Source: an uncultured Collinsella sp. (GTDB lineage: Bacteria > Actinomycetota > Coriobacteriia > Coriobacteriales > Coriobacteriaceae). Taken from it: 64,000 nucleotides of DNA. The stretch is taken from positions 1 through 64,000 of the forward strand of contig CAKUBM010000007.1 of the NCBI GenBank assembly GCA_934643145.1, in the 5' to 3' direction. The notes below the pieces were generated by a model, which was not told the origin of the DNA, made no database searches, and saw nothing but the letters and a program-made list of their open reading frames with translations. Below are positions 48,312 to 57,654 of the stretch, piece by piece (position 1 is the first letter of the stretch; each line of letters begins with the position of its first letter). A program made the translations under genes and the position numbers.

Positions 48312-48330
48312 TTAGGTTTTTCTAACTTAA
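48312..48330. promoter_or_regulatory. DtxR/IdeR-like box between feoA and feoB
   Basis: The 19-mer starting TTAGGTTT and ending CTAACTTAA matches the IdeR/DtxR consensus I know (TTAGGTTAG, then CTAACCTAA) at about 16 positions and contains the palindrome AAGTTAG / CTAACTT. It lies 74 bp before feoB, so iron may regulate feoB separately from the feoA genes. Confidence 0.5.
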
Positions 48331-48403
48331 TGCAGCAACTTTGAAGCACATTATCCAGCCTGCGCGGAGAAAGCAGCGCAGGCACACAAGGAAGAAGGAT
48401 TGA

Positions 48404-50731
48404 ATGGCGGATTCTCAGATCCATGTCGCGCTGGCGGGTAACCCCAACTGCGGCAAGACCACGCTTTTCAACCTGATCACCGGCGCCAACGGCTACGTTG
48501 GCAACTGGCCGGGCGTCACGGTTGAGAAAAAGGAAGCCAAGCTCCTGAGCGACAAGAGCGTCACGATTACGGACCTCCCCGGCATCTACTCGCTTTCCCC
48601 CTACAGCCCCGAGGAGCAGTGCTCGCGCGACTACCTCATGAGCGGCGAGCCCGATGTCGTTGTCCAGGTGGTCGATGCCACCAACCTCGAGCGCAACCTG
48701 TACCTGGCGCTTCAGGTTATCGAGACCGGCCTGCCCGTGGTCGTTGCCCTCAACATGGCCGACCTGGTCGAGAAGAACGGCGACAAGATTGACACGGACA
48801 AGCTTTCCAAGAAGCTCGGTTGTCCGGTCATGATGATCTCGGCCCTTAAGAACAAGGGCATCAAGGAGCTGTTCGAGCAGGTCAAGAAGTCCGCTGCTTC
48901 CAAGGGCCAGGTGCCGGAGCACAAGTTCGACTCTTCCATCGAGGACGTTCTGGACCACATCGAGAACAACCTGCCGGCGAGCGTCCCCGCCAACAAGCGC
49001 CGCTACTACGCCGTCAAGCTGTTCGAGCGCGATGCGGACGCCTGCAAGCTCATCAACCTTACCAAGGAGAAGGCTGCTCGCGTGGAGCAGCTGGTCGCCC
49101 AGTGTGAGCAGGACTGCGACGACGACGCCGAGTCCATCATCACCGGCGAGCGCTACGGCGTCATCGCCCATATCATCGACGAGTGCATGACCAAGGCTCC
49201 TGCCAAGATGAGCACCTCCGAGAAGATCGACCGCGTGGTTACCAACCGTATCCTGGGCCTGCCGATCTTTGTGGTCATCATGTTCTGCGTGTACTACATT
49301 GCCGTCTCCACCCTGGGCGGCACGGTGACCGACTTCACCAACGACCAGCTCTTCGGTACCGATGGCTGGTACGTGCTCGGTCAGGGTCGCGATGCCTACG
49401 ACGAGGCGGTCGAGGCCGCGGGCGACGACGCCGATTCAGTCGATCCGGCGCAGTATGGCCCCTATGTCCCCGGTATTACCACCATGGTGCACGATGCCCT
49501 CGTGGCGGGCGGCACCGAGGACGGCGGCCTGGTCGACTCGCTCGTCTGTGACGGTATCGTCGGCGGCCTGGGTGCCATCTTCGGCTTCGTGCCGCAGATG
49601 TTCCTGCTCTTTGTGATGCTGTCCTTCCTGGAGGACTGCGGCTACATGGCCCGCGTCGCCTTCATCATGGACCGCGTGTTCCGCCGCTTTGGCCTGTCCG
49701 GTAAGTCCTTCATCCCCATGCTCGTGTCCTCGGGCTGCGGCGTCCCCGGTGTCATGGCCACCAAGACCATCGAGAACGAGAAGGACCGCCGCATGACGGT
49801 CATGACCACCACGTTCATCCCCTGTGGCGCTAAGCTGCCGATCATCGCCCTGCTTATGGGTTCCATCATCGGCGACTCTTCCACCACCGCTGCGTGGATC
49901 AGCCCGCTCTTCTACTTCCTGGGCGTCTTTGCCGTCATCGGTTCGGGCCTGATGCTCAAGAAGACCAAGCTCTTTGCCGGCCGCCCCACGCCGTTTGTCA
50001 TGGAGCTGCCTGCCTACCATTTCCCGGCGATCCGTTCTTGGGCGCTGCATGTGTGGGAGCGTTGCTGGGCCTTTATCAAGAAGGCCGGCACGGTTATCTT
50101 CGCCTCTACCGTCGTGGTTTGGTTCCTGTCCAACTTCGGCAGCTACAACGGCGCCTTTGGCTTCCTGCCTGCCATGGAGGGTATCCCCGAGGAGTTTATG
50201 GACTACTCCGTGCTCGCCATGCTCGGCAACCTGGTCGCTTGGATCTTCGCGCCGCTCGGCTTTAGCACCTGGCAGGCAACCGCGCTGACCGTCTCGGGCC
50301 TCGTTGCCAAGGAGAACGTCGTCGCTACCGCCGGCTCGCTGTTGTCCGTTGCCGACGCCGCCGAGACCGACCCGAGCCTGTGGACCGCGTTCGCCGGCAT
50401 GTTCCCGACCATGGGCGCCTGCGTGGCCTTTGGCGCCTTCAACTTGCTGTGCGCTCCGTGCTTCGCCGCTATGGGCACCATCCGTAACCAGATGGACTCC
50501 GGCAAGTGGACTGCAATCGCTATTGGCTACGAGTGCGCCTTCGCTTGGGTGATCGGTCTGTTCATCAACCAGTTCTATAACCTGCTTGTTCTGGGTCAGT
50601 TTGGTATCTGGACGGTTGTCGCTATCGTGCTGCTGGTTGCGATGCTCTTCCAGATCTTCCGTCCCATGCCCAAGCATGCCTGGACCGATGAGGACGAGAC
50701 CAACACTGCTTCCGCCGCAGTTTCCGCTTAA
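48404..50731 (+). CDS. feoB: Ferrous iron transporter FeoB
   Basis: A 775-residue membrane protein moving Fe2+ into the cell. The N-terminal G domain has G1 GNPNCGKTT, G3 DLPG and G4 NMAD; a helical GDI domain follows (to about 265). Two Gate domains with GCGVPGVMATKT and CGAKLPIIALLM, and about eight helices, make up the rest. An extended loop (about 320-375) rich in Asp and Gly follows the first helix. Last large gene of the feo operon, with a terminator at 50759. Confidence 0.95.
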   Translation: MADSQIHVALAGNPNCGKTTLFNLITGANGYVGNWPGVTVEKKEAKLLSDKSVTITDLPGIYSLSPYSPEEQCSRDYLMSGEPDVVVQVVDATNLERNLYLALQVIETGLPVVVALNMADLVEKNGDKIDTDKLSKKLGCPVMMISALKNKGIKELFEQVKKSAASKGQVPEHKFDSSIEDVLDHIENNLPASVPANKRRYYAVKLFERDADACKLINLTKEKAARVEQLVAQCEQDCDDDAESIITGERYGVIAHIIDECMTKAPAKMSTSEKIDRVVTNRILGLPIFVVIMFCVYYIAVSTLGGTVTDFTNDQLFGTDGWYVLGQGRDAYDEAVEAAGDDADSVDPAQYGPYVPGITTMVHDALVAGGTEDGGLVDSLVCDGIVGGLGAIFGFVPQMFLLFVMLSFLEDCGYMARVAFIMDRVFRRFGLSGKSFIPMLVSSGCGVPGVMATKTIENEKDRRMTVMTTTFIPCGAKLPIIALLMGSIIGDSSTTAAWISPLFYFLGVFAVIGSGLMLKKTKLFAGRPTPFVMELPAYHFPAIRSWALHVWERCWAFIKKAGTVIFASTVVVWFLSNFGSYNGAFGFLPAMEGIPEEFMDYSVLAMLGNLVAWIFAPLGFSTWQATALTVSGLVAKENVVATAGSLLSVADAAETDPSLWTAFAGMFPTMGACVAFGAFNLLCAPCFAAMGTIRNQMDSGKWTAIAIGYECAFAWVIGLFINQFYNLLVLGQFGIWTVVAIVLLVAMLFQIFRPMPKHAWTDEDETNTASAAVSA

Positions 50732-50758
50732 GTCCGAATAAGGATCAACCCCTTTCCG

Positions 50759-50793
50759 AAAGCCCGGGTGTCCCAGCGACACTCGGGCTTTTT
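50759..50793 (+). terminator. Terminator of feoB
   Basis: AAAGCCCGGGTGTC / GACACTCGGGCTTT, 14 bp with one wobble, loop CCAGC, T-rich end. Confidence 0.9.
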
Positions 50794-50906
50794 GGTAGGG
50801 GAGATGTGGCGTTTCCGCAGATAAAACCGACCAAAATAAACCTGTCTCTTTTTGGCAGGCGGAGGATGGTGTAAAGTAAGTGATGGTTAACTAGAGGAGG
50901 CTTGCT

Positions 50907-51107
50907 ATGGCACCTATCGATATTGTTGTACTGGCTGTTATCGGTATTGCGTTTGTCGCCGTGTGCGTGCGCGTCTACCGCAAGGGCACCTGCGCCGACT
51001 GCGCTCAGGGTGGCGTTTGCACGGGGCATTGCTCCAACAAAAAGACGTGCGCCGCGCTTAAGGGCGTGGACAAAATCGCCGAAGACTTGGGCCGCGGCAT
51101 CAAATAA
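50907..51107 (+). CDS. FeoB-associated Cys-rich membrane protein
   Basis: A 66-residue protein with one N-terminal membrane helix (residues about 4-22) and a short cytoplasmic tail with five cysteines (CADCAQGGVCTGHCSNKKTC). Such small proteins regularly follow feoB and are named FeoB-associated Cys-rich proteins; the function is not established, with metal binding likely. GAGGAGG precedes the ATG. It has its own leader after the feoB terminator. Confidence 0.8.
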   Translation: MAPIDIVVLAVIGIAFVAVCVRVYRKGTCADCAQGGVCTGHCSNKKTCAALKGVDKIAEDLGRGIK

Positions 51108-51121
51108 AGGTCCAGGCACCC

Positions 51122-51156
51122 AAGCGCCTCGCGAGCATCCGTTCGCGGGGCGCTTT
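51122..51156 (+). terminator. Terminator after the Cys-rich gene
   Basis: AAGCGCCTCGCGA / TCGCGGGGCGCTT, 13 bp with one G-U, 8-nt loop; only a short T-run follows. Confidence 0.65.
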
Positions 51157-51252
51157 ACACATTTGGGGGAGAGCGCGGCGAGTTGAAGAGTGATTTTGGG
51201 GTATCGTTACCTGTACTGTTAATAGGCAACTTATCTCTAACGGAGTAACCCC

Positions 51253-52332
51253 ATGAGCGCTCGCGTAACCATGAAGGACATAGCCGCCGAGCTTGGCGTT
51301 TCCATCAATACCGTGCACAAGGCCCTGACGGGTAAGGCCGGCGTGAGCGAATCCGTGCGTGCCAAGGTGAATGCTAAGGCCGAGGCCATGGGTTACCATC
51401 GCAATACGAGTGCCTCGAGCCTGCGCCGCAAGGATATCAACCTGGTGTTTTGCCTGCCCCGCGCATCGCGCGAGGGGGCGTACTTTTTCCGTTACCTTTG
51501 GGAAGGCTGCAACCGCTTTGAGCAGGAGGTCATCGATCAGGGCATTACGGTTGAGCGCGTAGAATTTGGCGTGGGCGGCTACGCCGATGCGCTCGAGCAG
51601 ATTGATGAGCGTCTGCAGGTAGGCGAGAAGATTGACGGCCTGCTTGCCTATGTTCCGGGCGATGACCGCGCAACCGAGCTTTTGAGGCAGATTGCCGAGG
51701 CGGGTGTGGCGATTGAGCTCGTCGACGGCGACCGACCGCACCTCGATCGCCTGGGTGCCAGTCTGGCGGACTATTCCGCGGCGGGCAGTCTTATGGCAGA
51801 GCAGGCGGCTAACCTGGTCCACGCTTCTGGGGCTGACGCCCGCGTGCTCCTGTTGGCGGGCGACCCCTATACCGATTCACACTACCTGACCGCCCGCGCC
51901 TTTCATAATTACCTGCGCGAACACGATATTCCATGGCAAGTTGAGGACCTTGCCGGCGCCCATGCGCAAGTCAAACAGCTCGAGCGGGAGCTTGAGCAGC
52001 GCTTGAGTGCGCCGGATGCTCCCGAGCTCATCTGTAGCGTTTTTGCCGTTGGTTCCGAAGTGGTTGCTGACGCGCTTGTTTCGAGCGGCAAGGCCGGCAA
52101 GGTCATGGTGATCGGCAACGACCTGTTCCCCGAGAGCGCCCTGGCCTTACGCCGCGGCATTTTTACCAATATCGTCTATAAGGACCCGGTGAGCTTGGCC
52201 TACCGTGGTGCCAAGACCTTGGGCGAGTATCTGCTGTGGGGTAAAACTCCGGCGGAGCCCGTGCAGAAGGGTGCTGTGGAGATGGTGTTTGCCAGCAACG
52301 TCGACCGCTACTGCGAGCTTGCGGGAATTTAG
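51253..52332 (+). CDS. LacI-family regulator of the galacturonate genes
   Basis: A 359-residue regulator. The helix-turn-helix is VTMKDIAAELGVSINTVHKAL, with hinge GYHRNTSASSLRR. The sensor domain is of the periplasmic-binding type (LLAYVPGDD, VFAVGSEVVADAL, VIGNDLFPES) with the longer C-terminal part seen in LacI proteins of sugar-acid clusters. It lies immediately before the uxaC operon; palindromes GTGAACGTTCAC at both uxaC and the symporter promoter are its likely sites. The expected effector is a uronate or pathway intermediate. CGGAG precedes the ATG. Confidence 0.85.
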   Translation: MSARVTMKDIAAELGVSINTVHKALTGKAGVSESVRAKVNAKAEAMGYHRNTSASSLRRKDINLVFCLPRASREGAYFFRYLWEGCNRFEQEVIDQGITVERVEFGVGGYADALEQIDERLQVGEKIDGLLAYVPGDDRATELLRQIAEAGVAIELVDGDRPHLDRLGASLADYSAAGSLMAEQAANLVHASGADARVLLLAGDPYTDSHYLTARAFHNYLREHDIPWQVEDLAGAHAQVKQLERELEQRLSAPDAPELICSVFAVGSEVVADALVSSGKAGKVMVIGNDLFPESALALRRGIFTNIVYKDPVSLAYRGAKTLGEYLLWGKTPAEPVQKGAVEMVFASNVDRYCELAGI

Positions 52333-52360
52333 CCGTTTAGTCAGGTACCCCCTCTTGCGA

Positions 52361-52553
52361 CGTGCATTTTTTGGAGTATTCAGCAATGGCGTGTCCCGAA
52401 AGAGGCTAGGACGACTGTTTTAAGTGCCCCCGATGGCGTAATTCGCCATCGGGGTCACTAATTTATGCCGATTGGGCGCAATATGAGCATCAGATAGGGC
52501 TTCGAAGACGGTGCGCGGTGCGCTCCGATGCTGAATACTCCCAAAAATGCACG
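52361..52553. repeat. Inverted-repeat-bounded element, family CGTGCA...TTCAGCA, copy 2
   Basis: Ends 52361-52385 and 52529-52553 are complementary at 24 of 25 positions (CGTGCATTTTT, then GAGTATTCAGCA). The interior holds a 16-bp hairpin (52423-52438 with 52444-52459: AGTGCCCCCGATGGCG and its near complement). The same end sequences occur at 32107-32341. No supported gene lies in 52333-52791. Confidence 0.7.
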
Positions 52554-52645
52554 GCGGAACATGACCCACCTGGCCAAAGCGCTCAAGTTCGGTATTTGGG
52601 GACGCCTGCCAATTCGCAATACATACAAGTCACGGCTCCAGTAAC

Positions 52646-52678
52646 CGTTGAACGGGCAAAATCGACCGTTCACCCCAT
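52646..52678 (+). promoter_or_regulatory. Shared upstream element (uxaC promoter copy)
   Basis: ACCGTTGAACGGGC followed by AAATCGACCGTTC; the gapless match to the copies at 41668 and 57571 includes ATCGACCGTTC. It lies 21 bp upstream of the -35. Confidence 0.65.
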
Positions 52679-52685
52679 GGTGGTT

Positions 52686-52701
52686 AGGTGAACGTTCACC
52701 T
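52686..52701. promoter_or_regulatory. LacI-type operator, uxaC O1
   Basis: Perfect 16-bp palindrome AGGTGAACGTTCACCT overlapping the -35 (TTCACC). Confidence 0.8.
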
Positions 52702-52724
52702 TTTAAGTCGCAATGAATTAGTAT
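52695..52724 (+). promoter_or_regulatory. Promoter of uxaC-uxaB-uxaA
   Basis: -35 TTCACC (52695-52700), 18-bp spacer, -10 TAGTAT (52719-52724). Operators cover the -35 and the +1 area. Confidence 0.5.
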
Positions 52725-52739
52725 AGTGAACGTTCACCT
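52725..52739. promoter_or_regulatory. LacI-type operator, uxaC O2
   Basis: AGTGAACGTTCACCT, sharing the core GTGAACGTTCAC with O1, centred 38 bp downstream of it. Confidence 0.8.
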
Positions 52740-52791
52740 AGAGGATAACGGGCGCACGGTGCACCCGCTCCGCCAACAGAGGGGTTGTTTG

Positions 52792-54219
52792 ATGAAAAAC
52801 TTCATGGACGATCAGGATTTCCTGCTGAGCACCAAGACCGGCGAGGAGCTGTTCCACAACTTTGCCGAGGGCATGCCCATCGTCGACTACCACTGCCACA
52901 TCTCTCCCAAGGAGATCTGGGATGACAAGCGTTTTGAGAACATCACCGAGGTTTGGCTGGGCGGCGACCACTACAAGTGGCGCCTGATGCGTGCCAACGG
53001 CGTCGACGAGCGCTTCATCACCGGCGATGCCCCTGCTCGCGAGAAGTTCCAGAAGTGGGCCGAGACCCTGGGTCGTTGCGTGGGCAACCCCGTCTTTGAG
53101 TGGAGCCACCTGGAGCTCAAGCGTTTCTTTGGCTACGAGGGCGTCCTCAACGGCAATACCGCCCAGGAGGTCTGGGACCTCGCCAACGCTAAGCTCGCCG
53201 AGGCCAGCTTCACCTGCCGCAACTTGATCAAGCAGTCCAACGTCCGCATGATTTGCACCACCGACGACCCCGCCGACAGCTTTGAGTGGCACAAGAAGAT
53301 TGCCGCCGACGAGAGCTTCGACGTCCAGGTCGTCCCGGCCATGCGTCCCGACGCCGCCCTGCGCATCGAGCGTGGCCAGGAGTTCGCCGACTACTGCAAG
53401 CACCTCTCCGAGGTCGCTGGCGTCGAGGTCAACGACTTCGAGGACATGAAGGCTGCTATCTCCAAGCGCTACGACGTCGCCCACGAGCTGGGCTGCCGTG
53501 CCTCCGACCACGCGCTCGACTACGTTATGTATGTCCCGGCTACCGCCGAGGAGATCGAGGCCATCTTTGCCAAGGGCCTGGCCGCCGAGCCGCTCACCGA
53601 AGATGAGGTCCTTAAGTACAAGACCGCCTTTATGCAGTTTGTCGCCGGCGAGTATGTCCGCCTGGGCTGGGCCATGCAGCTGCACTTTGGCTGCAAGCGC
53701 GACAACAACCGCGCCATGTTCGCCAAGCTGGGTCCCGATACCGGTTACGACTGCATCTCCAACTACACGCCGTCTGACCAGCTCGCCGATTTCCTCAACT
53801 CCATCCAGGAGACCTGCGGCCTGCCCAAGACCATCCTGTACAGCCTGAACCCCATCGATAACACCATGATCGATACCGTCATGGGCTGCTTCCAGGAGGC
53901 CCCGACTGCCGGCAAGATCCAGAACGGTTCCGCTTGGTGGTTCAACGACAACGAGGTCGGCATGCGCGAGCAGCTCACGGCCCTTGCCAACGAGGGCGTT
54001 CTGGGCAACTTTGTCGGCATGCTCACCGACTCCCGTTCCTTCCTGTCCTATCCGCGTCACGAGTACTTCCGCCGCGTGCTGTGCAGCGTGATCGGCGAGT
54101 GGGTCGAGCAGGGCAAGTACCCCGCCGACATGGAGCTGCTGGGCACCATCGTGCGCGACATCAGCTACAACAACTCCGTCCGCTACTTCGGTTTTGACCT
54201 GGAGACCGTCGAGGCCTAA
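52792..54219 (+). CDS. uxaC: Uronate isomerase (glucuronate/galacturonate isomerase)
   Basis: A 475-residue amidohydrolase-fold enzyme converting D-galacturonate to D-tagaturonate (and glucuronate to fructuronate). The ATG at 52792 has GAGGGG 7 bp upstream; earlier in-frame starts overlap the operators. Motifs: metal site VDYHCHISPKEIWDD, MQLHFGCKRDNN and the C-terminal MLTDSRSFLSYPRHEYFRR (in parts: FLSYPRHEYFRR). First gene of a uxaC-uxaB-uxaA operon. Confidence 0.95.
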   Translation: MKNFMDDQDFLLSTKTGEELFHNFAEGMPIVDYHCHISPKEIWDDKRFENITEVWLGGDHYKWRLMRANGVDERFITGDAPAREKFQKWAETLGRCVGNPVFEWSHLELKRFFGYEGVLNGNTAQEVWDLANAKLAEASFTCRNLIKQSNVRMICTTDDPADSFEWHKKIAADESFDVQVVPAMRPDAALRIERGQEFADYCKHLSEVAGVEVNDFEDMKAAISKRYDVAHELGCRASDHALDYVMYVPATAEEIEAIFAKGLAAEPLTEDEVLKYKTAFMQFVAGEYVRLGWAMQLHFGCKRDNNRAMFAKLGPDTGYDCISNYTPSDQLADFLNSIQETCGLPKTILYSLNPIDNTMIDTVMGCFQEAPTAGKIQNGSAWWFNDNEVGMREQLTALANEGVLGNFVGMLTDSRSFLSYPRHEYFRRVLCSVIGEWVEQGKYPADMELLGTIVRDISYNNSVRYFGFDLETVEA

Positions 54220-54315
54220 GTCCGCACCGAGCCACACCGAACCCGGGAGCGCCGTCGCCACACGCGGCGCCTCCGGCAAGCTTTCACGCTAACAAACGCC
54301 TAAGGAGATACATAG

Positions 54316-55830
54316 ATGGAGAACATCAGCTACGAGACGCTCGAGAAGATCGGTTATAAGGGTTACGTGCTGCCCGAGGACGCCCCCGAGAAGGTCCTGC
54401 AGTTTGGCGAGGGCAACTTCCTGCGCGCTTTCGTGGACCGCTTCTTTGACATGGGCAACGAGGCTACCGGCTGGAACGGCAAGGTCGTCATGGTGCAGCC
54501 CATCAGCGGTGCCTTTGGCTTTGCCGACGGCATCAATGCCCAGGACGACCTGTACACCGTGCTGGTTCGCGGTAAGGAGAATGGCAACACGGTCGATGAG
54601 TCCCGCGTGATCAGCGCTTGCAGCCGCTGCCTCAACCCGTACCGCGAGGACGACTACCGCGCCATGATGGAGGTCGCCGTCTCCGATGACCTGGAGATCA
54701 TCGTCTCCAACACCACCGAGGCCGGCATCGCCTACGACCCGTCCTGCAAGGCCGACGACATGCCGCCCGCGAGCTTCCCTGCCAAGCTTGCCCAGGTACT
54801 CCACACCCGCTGGGCTGCCGGCAAGCCGGGCGTCATCGTGCTCGCCTGCGAGCTCATCGACCACAACGGCGAGGAGCTGCTGCGCATCATGAACCAGTAC
54901 GTGAGCGACTGGGGCTGGGAGGACGAGTTCTCGCAGTGGATGGCCAACGACTGCACCATCTGCACCACGCTCGTCGACACTATCGTTCCCGGCCGTATTC
55001 GCGATCCCAAGGAGGCCGCCGCGGTTGCCGAGCGTCTGGGCTACGAGGACCCCTTCCTGGCCGTGCGCGAGCCCTTCCAGATGTGGGGCATCCAGGGTGA
55101 TGAGTCGCTCAAGGAGCGTCTGCCCTTCGTGAAGGCCGGTCTGCCGGGCGTCTTTGTGACCCCCGACGTCACCCCGTACAAGAAGCGCAAGGTCCGCATC
55201 CTCAACGGTGCCCATACCGCCTTTGTCCCGGGCTCTTGGGTTGCCGGCTTTGACATCGTGCGCGACTGCATGCACGACGAGACTATCCGCGGCTTTATGA
55301 ACACCATGCTCTACGACGAGGTCATCCCGACGCTTGCCGCCGATCTTGATGTCGAGGACTGCAAGGCCTTTGCCGCCGCCGTCGAGAACCGCTTCGATAA
55401 CCCGTTTATCGACCACGCGCTGCTCTCCATCTGCCTCAACTCCACTGCCAAGTGGCGTGCCCGCGATCTGCCCACGCTCAAGGACTATGTTGCCGAGACC
55501 GGTAACCTGCCCAAGTGCCTGTCCACGAGCCTGGCCACGCTCATCGCGTTCTACACGCAGGAGCTCGTTGCCCGCGAGGGCGACGGCCTGCACCTGCGTC
55601 GCGCCGACGGCACCGAGTACACCGCTCAGGACGACGCCTTCGTGCTCGATTTCTATGCCGCCCACGCCGGCGCCGACGATGCCGAGTTGGTGCACGACGT
55701 GCTCACCAACGAGCAGATGTGGGGCGAGGACCTGACGCAGATTGCCGGCCTTGAGGAGTTTGTCGTCAACGCGCTCGCCGTCGTGCGTGCCGAGGGCGTC
55801 AAGCAGGCATTCGCCAACGCCCAGGCCTAA
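54316..55830 (+). CDS. uxaB: Tagaturonate reductase (mannitol dehydrogenase family)
   Basis: A 504-residue NAD-dependent reductase turning tagaturonate into altronate. The N-terminal QFGEGNFLRAFVDRFFD is the nucleotide-binding start typical of UxaB, followed by VMVQPISG; the second domain has KKRKVRILNGAHTAF and the C-terminal helical part of the mannitol dehydrogenase family. AAGGAG precedes the ATG. It lies between uxaC and uxaA, which favours UxaB over UxuB (fructuronate reductase). Confidence 0.92.
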   Translation: MENISYETLEKIGYKGYVLPEDAPEKVLQFGEGNFLRAFVDRFFDMGNEATGWNGKVVMVQPISGAFGFADGINAQDDLYTVLVRGKENGNTVDESRVISACSRCLNPYREDDYRAMMEVAVSDDLEIIVSNTTEAGIAYDPSCKADDMPPASFPAKLAQVLHTRWAAGKPGVIVLACELIDHNGEELLRIMNQYVSDWGWEDEFSQWMANDCTICTTLVDTIVPGRIRDPKEAAAVAERLGYEDPFLAVREPFQMWGIQGDESLKERLPFVKAGLPGVFVTPDVTPYKKRKVRILNGAHTAFVPGSWVAGFDIVRDCMHDETIRGFMNTMLYDEVIPTLAADLDVEDCKAFAAAVENRFDNPFIDHALLSICLNSTAKWRARDLPTLKDYVAETGNLPKCLSTSLATLIAFYTQELVAREGDGLHLRRADGTEYTAQDDAFVLDFYAAHAGADDAELVHDVLTNEQMWGEDLTQIAGLEEFVVNALAVVRAEGVKQAFANAQA

Positions 55831-55908
55831 ATCCTTTTGTGCGCCCGCCGGCCAACCGGTGGGCGCCACTCGATTTTTGCTCAACCTGTAGGGTTAGGAC
55901 TCTTTGTA

Positions 55909-57393
55909 ATGAACACTATCCAGATCAATCCGGCCGATAACGTGATTGTTGCGCTGTCGCCGCTCGCCAAGGGTGCCGCCGCCGCGGTCCCCGGTGTGGG
56001 CGAGGTCGTGGCCGTGGAGGATATCCCGCAGGGCCACAAGATGGCCGTGCGCGCGATTGCCGCGGGGGAGGACGTCATCAAGTACGGCCTGCCCATCGGA
56101 CACGTGACGAGCGACATCCAGCCCGGTCAGTGGCTCCACACGCACAATGTGAAGACCAACCTTTCGGGTGAGGTCGAGTACACCTACAACCCCACGCATC
56201 CGGTCGTGGATTCCGTTGAGCCCGAGACTTTTATGGGCTTCCGCCGCGCCGACGGCCGTGCCGCCACGCGCAACGAGCTGTGGATCATCCCCACGGTCGG
56301 CTGTGTCAACGAGGTCGCGCGCGCCATGTGCGAGCAGGCTCAGGATTTGGTCGAGGGTTCGCTCGAGGGCGTCTATTACTTCCCACATCCCTTCGGCTGC
56401 TCGCAGACCGGTGCCGACCACGCCCAGACGCGTCGTCTGCTGGTGGCGCTCTCGCGTCACCCCAATGCCGCCGGCGTGCTGTTCCTGTCGCTCGGTTGCG
56501 AAAACTGCACGCATCAGCAGGTGCTCGACGAGCTCGGTGACTTCGATCACGAGCGCGTCCGTTTCCTCACCTGCCAGGACGTTGCCGACGAGCAAGTCGA
56601 GGGCCACAAGATCCTGGCCGAGCTTGCCGACCTCGCCAAGCAGGCCAAGCGTGAGCCCATCCCGGCTTCAGAGCTGGTCATTGGCCTTAAGTGCGGCGGC
56701 TCCGATGGCCTTTCGGGCATTACCGCCAACCCCACGATCGGTCGCGTGAGCGATATGGTCGTCGCGCGCGGCGGCACGTCGGTACTGACCGAGGTGCCTG
56801 AGATGTTTGGCGCCGAGAGCATCCTGCTCGACCGCTGCGAGAACGAGCAGGTCTTTAACGCCGCCTCCGACATGCTCAACGGCTTTAAGGACTACTTCAT
56901 CAGCCACGGTGAGGTGGTCTACGAAAACCCGAGCCCCGGCAACAAGGACGGCGGCATCACCACGCTCGAGGACAAGAGCTGCGGCTGCGTGCAAAAGGGC
57001 GGCTCCGCGCCCATCGTCGACGTGCTGCCGTACGCCGGCCAGGCCACCAAGCATGGCCTGAACATGCTGTGCGGCCCGGGCAACGATATGGTGTCGACCA
57101 CGGCGCTCACCGCCGCCGGTTGCCATGTGATCCTGTTCTCGACCGGTCGCGGTACGCCGTTTGGCGCGCCGGCGCCCACCCTCAAGGTATTCACCAATCA
57201 GCGCCTGTGCGACCACAAGGCCAACTGGATGGACTTTAACGCCGGTGTGGTGGCTACGGGCGAGCGTACGCTCGATGAGGCTGCCGAGGACTTGTTCCAG
57301 CTGGTGCTTGAGACGGCGAGCGGCAAACTTACGAGTGCCGAGCGTCGCGGCTGCCACGAGATCAGCATCTGGAAGGACGGCGTCTGCCTGTAG
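55909..57393 (+). CDS. uxaA: Altronate dehydratase
   Basis: A 494-residue enzyme dehydrating D-altronate to 2-keto-3-deoxygluconate. The ATG at 55909 is chosen because upstream in-frame codons show no family similarity; the ribosome site is weak (GTTAGGA). The N-terminal SAF domain (to about 95, with GHKMAVRAI) precedes the dehydratase domain with HPFGCSQTGADHAQTRR, LGCENC, GLKCGGSDGLSGITANP and CGPGNDMVSTTAL. Last gene before a strong terminator at 57426. KDG kinase and aldolase genes are not in the window. Confidence 0.93.
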   Translation: MNTIQINPADNVIVALSPLAKGAAAAVPGVGEVVAVEDIPQGHKMAVRAIAAGEDVIKYGLPIGHVTSDIQPGQWLHTHNVKTNLSGEVEYTYNPTHPVVDSVEPETFMGFRRADGRAATRNELWIIPTVGCVNEVARAMCEQAQDLVEGSLEGVYYFPHPFGCSQTGADHAQTRRLLVALSRHPNAAGVLFLSLGCENCTHQQVLDELGDFDHERVRFLTCQDVADEQVEGHKILAELADLAKQAKREPIPASELVIGLKCGGSDGLSGITANPTIGRVSDMVVARGGTSVLTEVPEMFGAESILLDRCENEQVFNAASDMLNGFKDYFISHGEVVYENPSPGNKDGGITTLEDKSCGCVQKGGSAPIVDVLPYAGQATKHGLNMLCGPGNDMVSTTALTAAGCHVILFSTGRGTPFGAPAPTLKVFTNQRLCDHKANWMDFNAGVVATGERTLDEAAEDLFQLVLETASGKLTSAERRGCHEISIWKDGVCL

Positions 57394-57425
57394 GGGCAAG
57401 CGCATCCGAGCATAGTTCCTATATA

Positions 57426-57464
57426 ACGGTCCCGTCGGGAGTAGTCCCGGCGGGACCGTTTTGC
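57426..57464 (+). terminator. Terminator of the uxaCBA operon
   Basis: ACGGTCCCGTCGGGA / TCCCGGCGGGACCGT, 15 bp with one wobble, GTAG loop, then TTTTGCTT. Confidence 0.9.
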
Positions 57465-57493
57465 TTACGGTGTGCATGAAAAAGGAAATCATA

Positions 57494-57507
57494 ATAAACG
57501 TTCACCT
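57494..57507. promoter_or_regulatory. LacI-type operator, distal site of the symporter gene
   Basis: AATAAACGTTCACC: one perfect half (CGTTCACC) and one degenerate half of the GTGAACGTTCAC operator, 118 bp upstream of the main site. Confidence 0.45.
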
Positions 57508-57570
57508 TTTTCTATTTGTCCAATATGACACCTTTACCAGCAAAAAATAGGGCCATTGGCCTCAATTGTG

Positions 57571-57602
57571 TCCGTTCAGCGGTAAATATCGACCGTTCGG
57601 GG
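57571..57602 (+). promoter_or_regulatory. Shared upstream element (symporter promoter copy)
   Basis: TCCGTTCAGCGG followed by ATATCGACCGTTC; third copy of the element at 41668 and 52646, 22 bp upstream of the -35. Confidence 0.65.
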
Positions 57603-57611
57603 ATAATATGC

Positions 57612-57627
57612 AAGTGAACGTTCACCT
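57612..57627. promoter_or_regulatory. LacI-type operator, symporter O1
   Basis: AAGTGAACGTTCACCT, core GTGAACGTTCAC at 57614-57625, overlapping the -35. Confidence 0.8.
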
Positions 57628-57649
57628 CACGTAAGGAATCGCGCATAAT
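57621..57649 (+). promoter_or_regulatory. Promoter of the symporter gene
   Basis: -35 TTCACC (57621-57626), 17-bp spacer, -10 CATAAT (57644-57649). The next operator lies just past the -10. Confidence 0.6.
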
Positions 57650-57654
57650 CTAGC

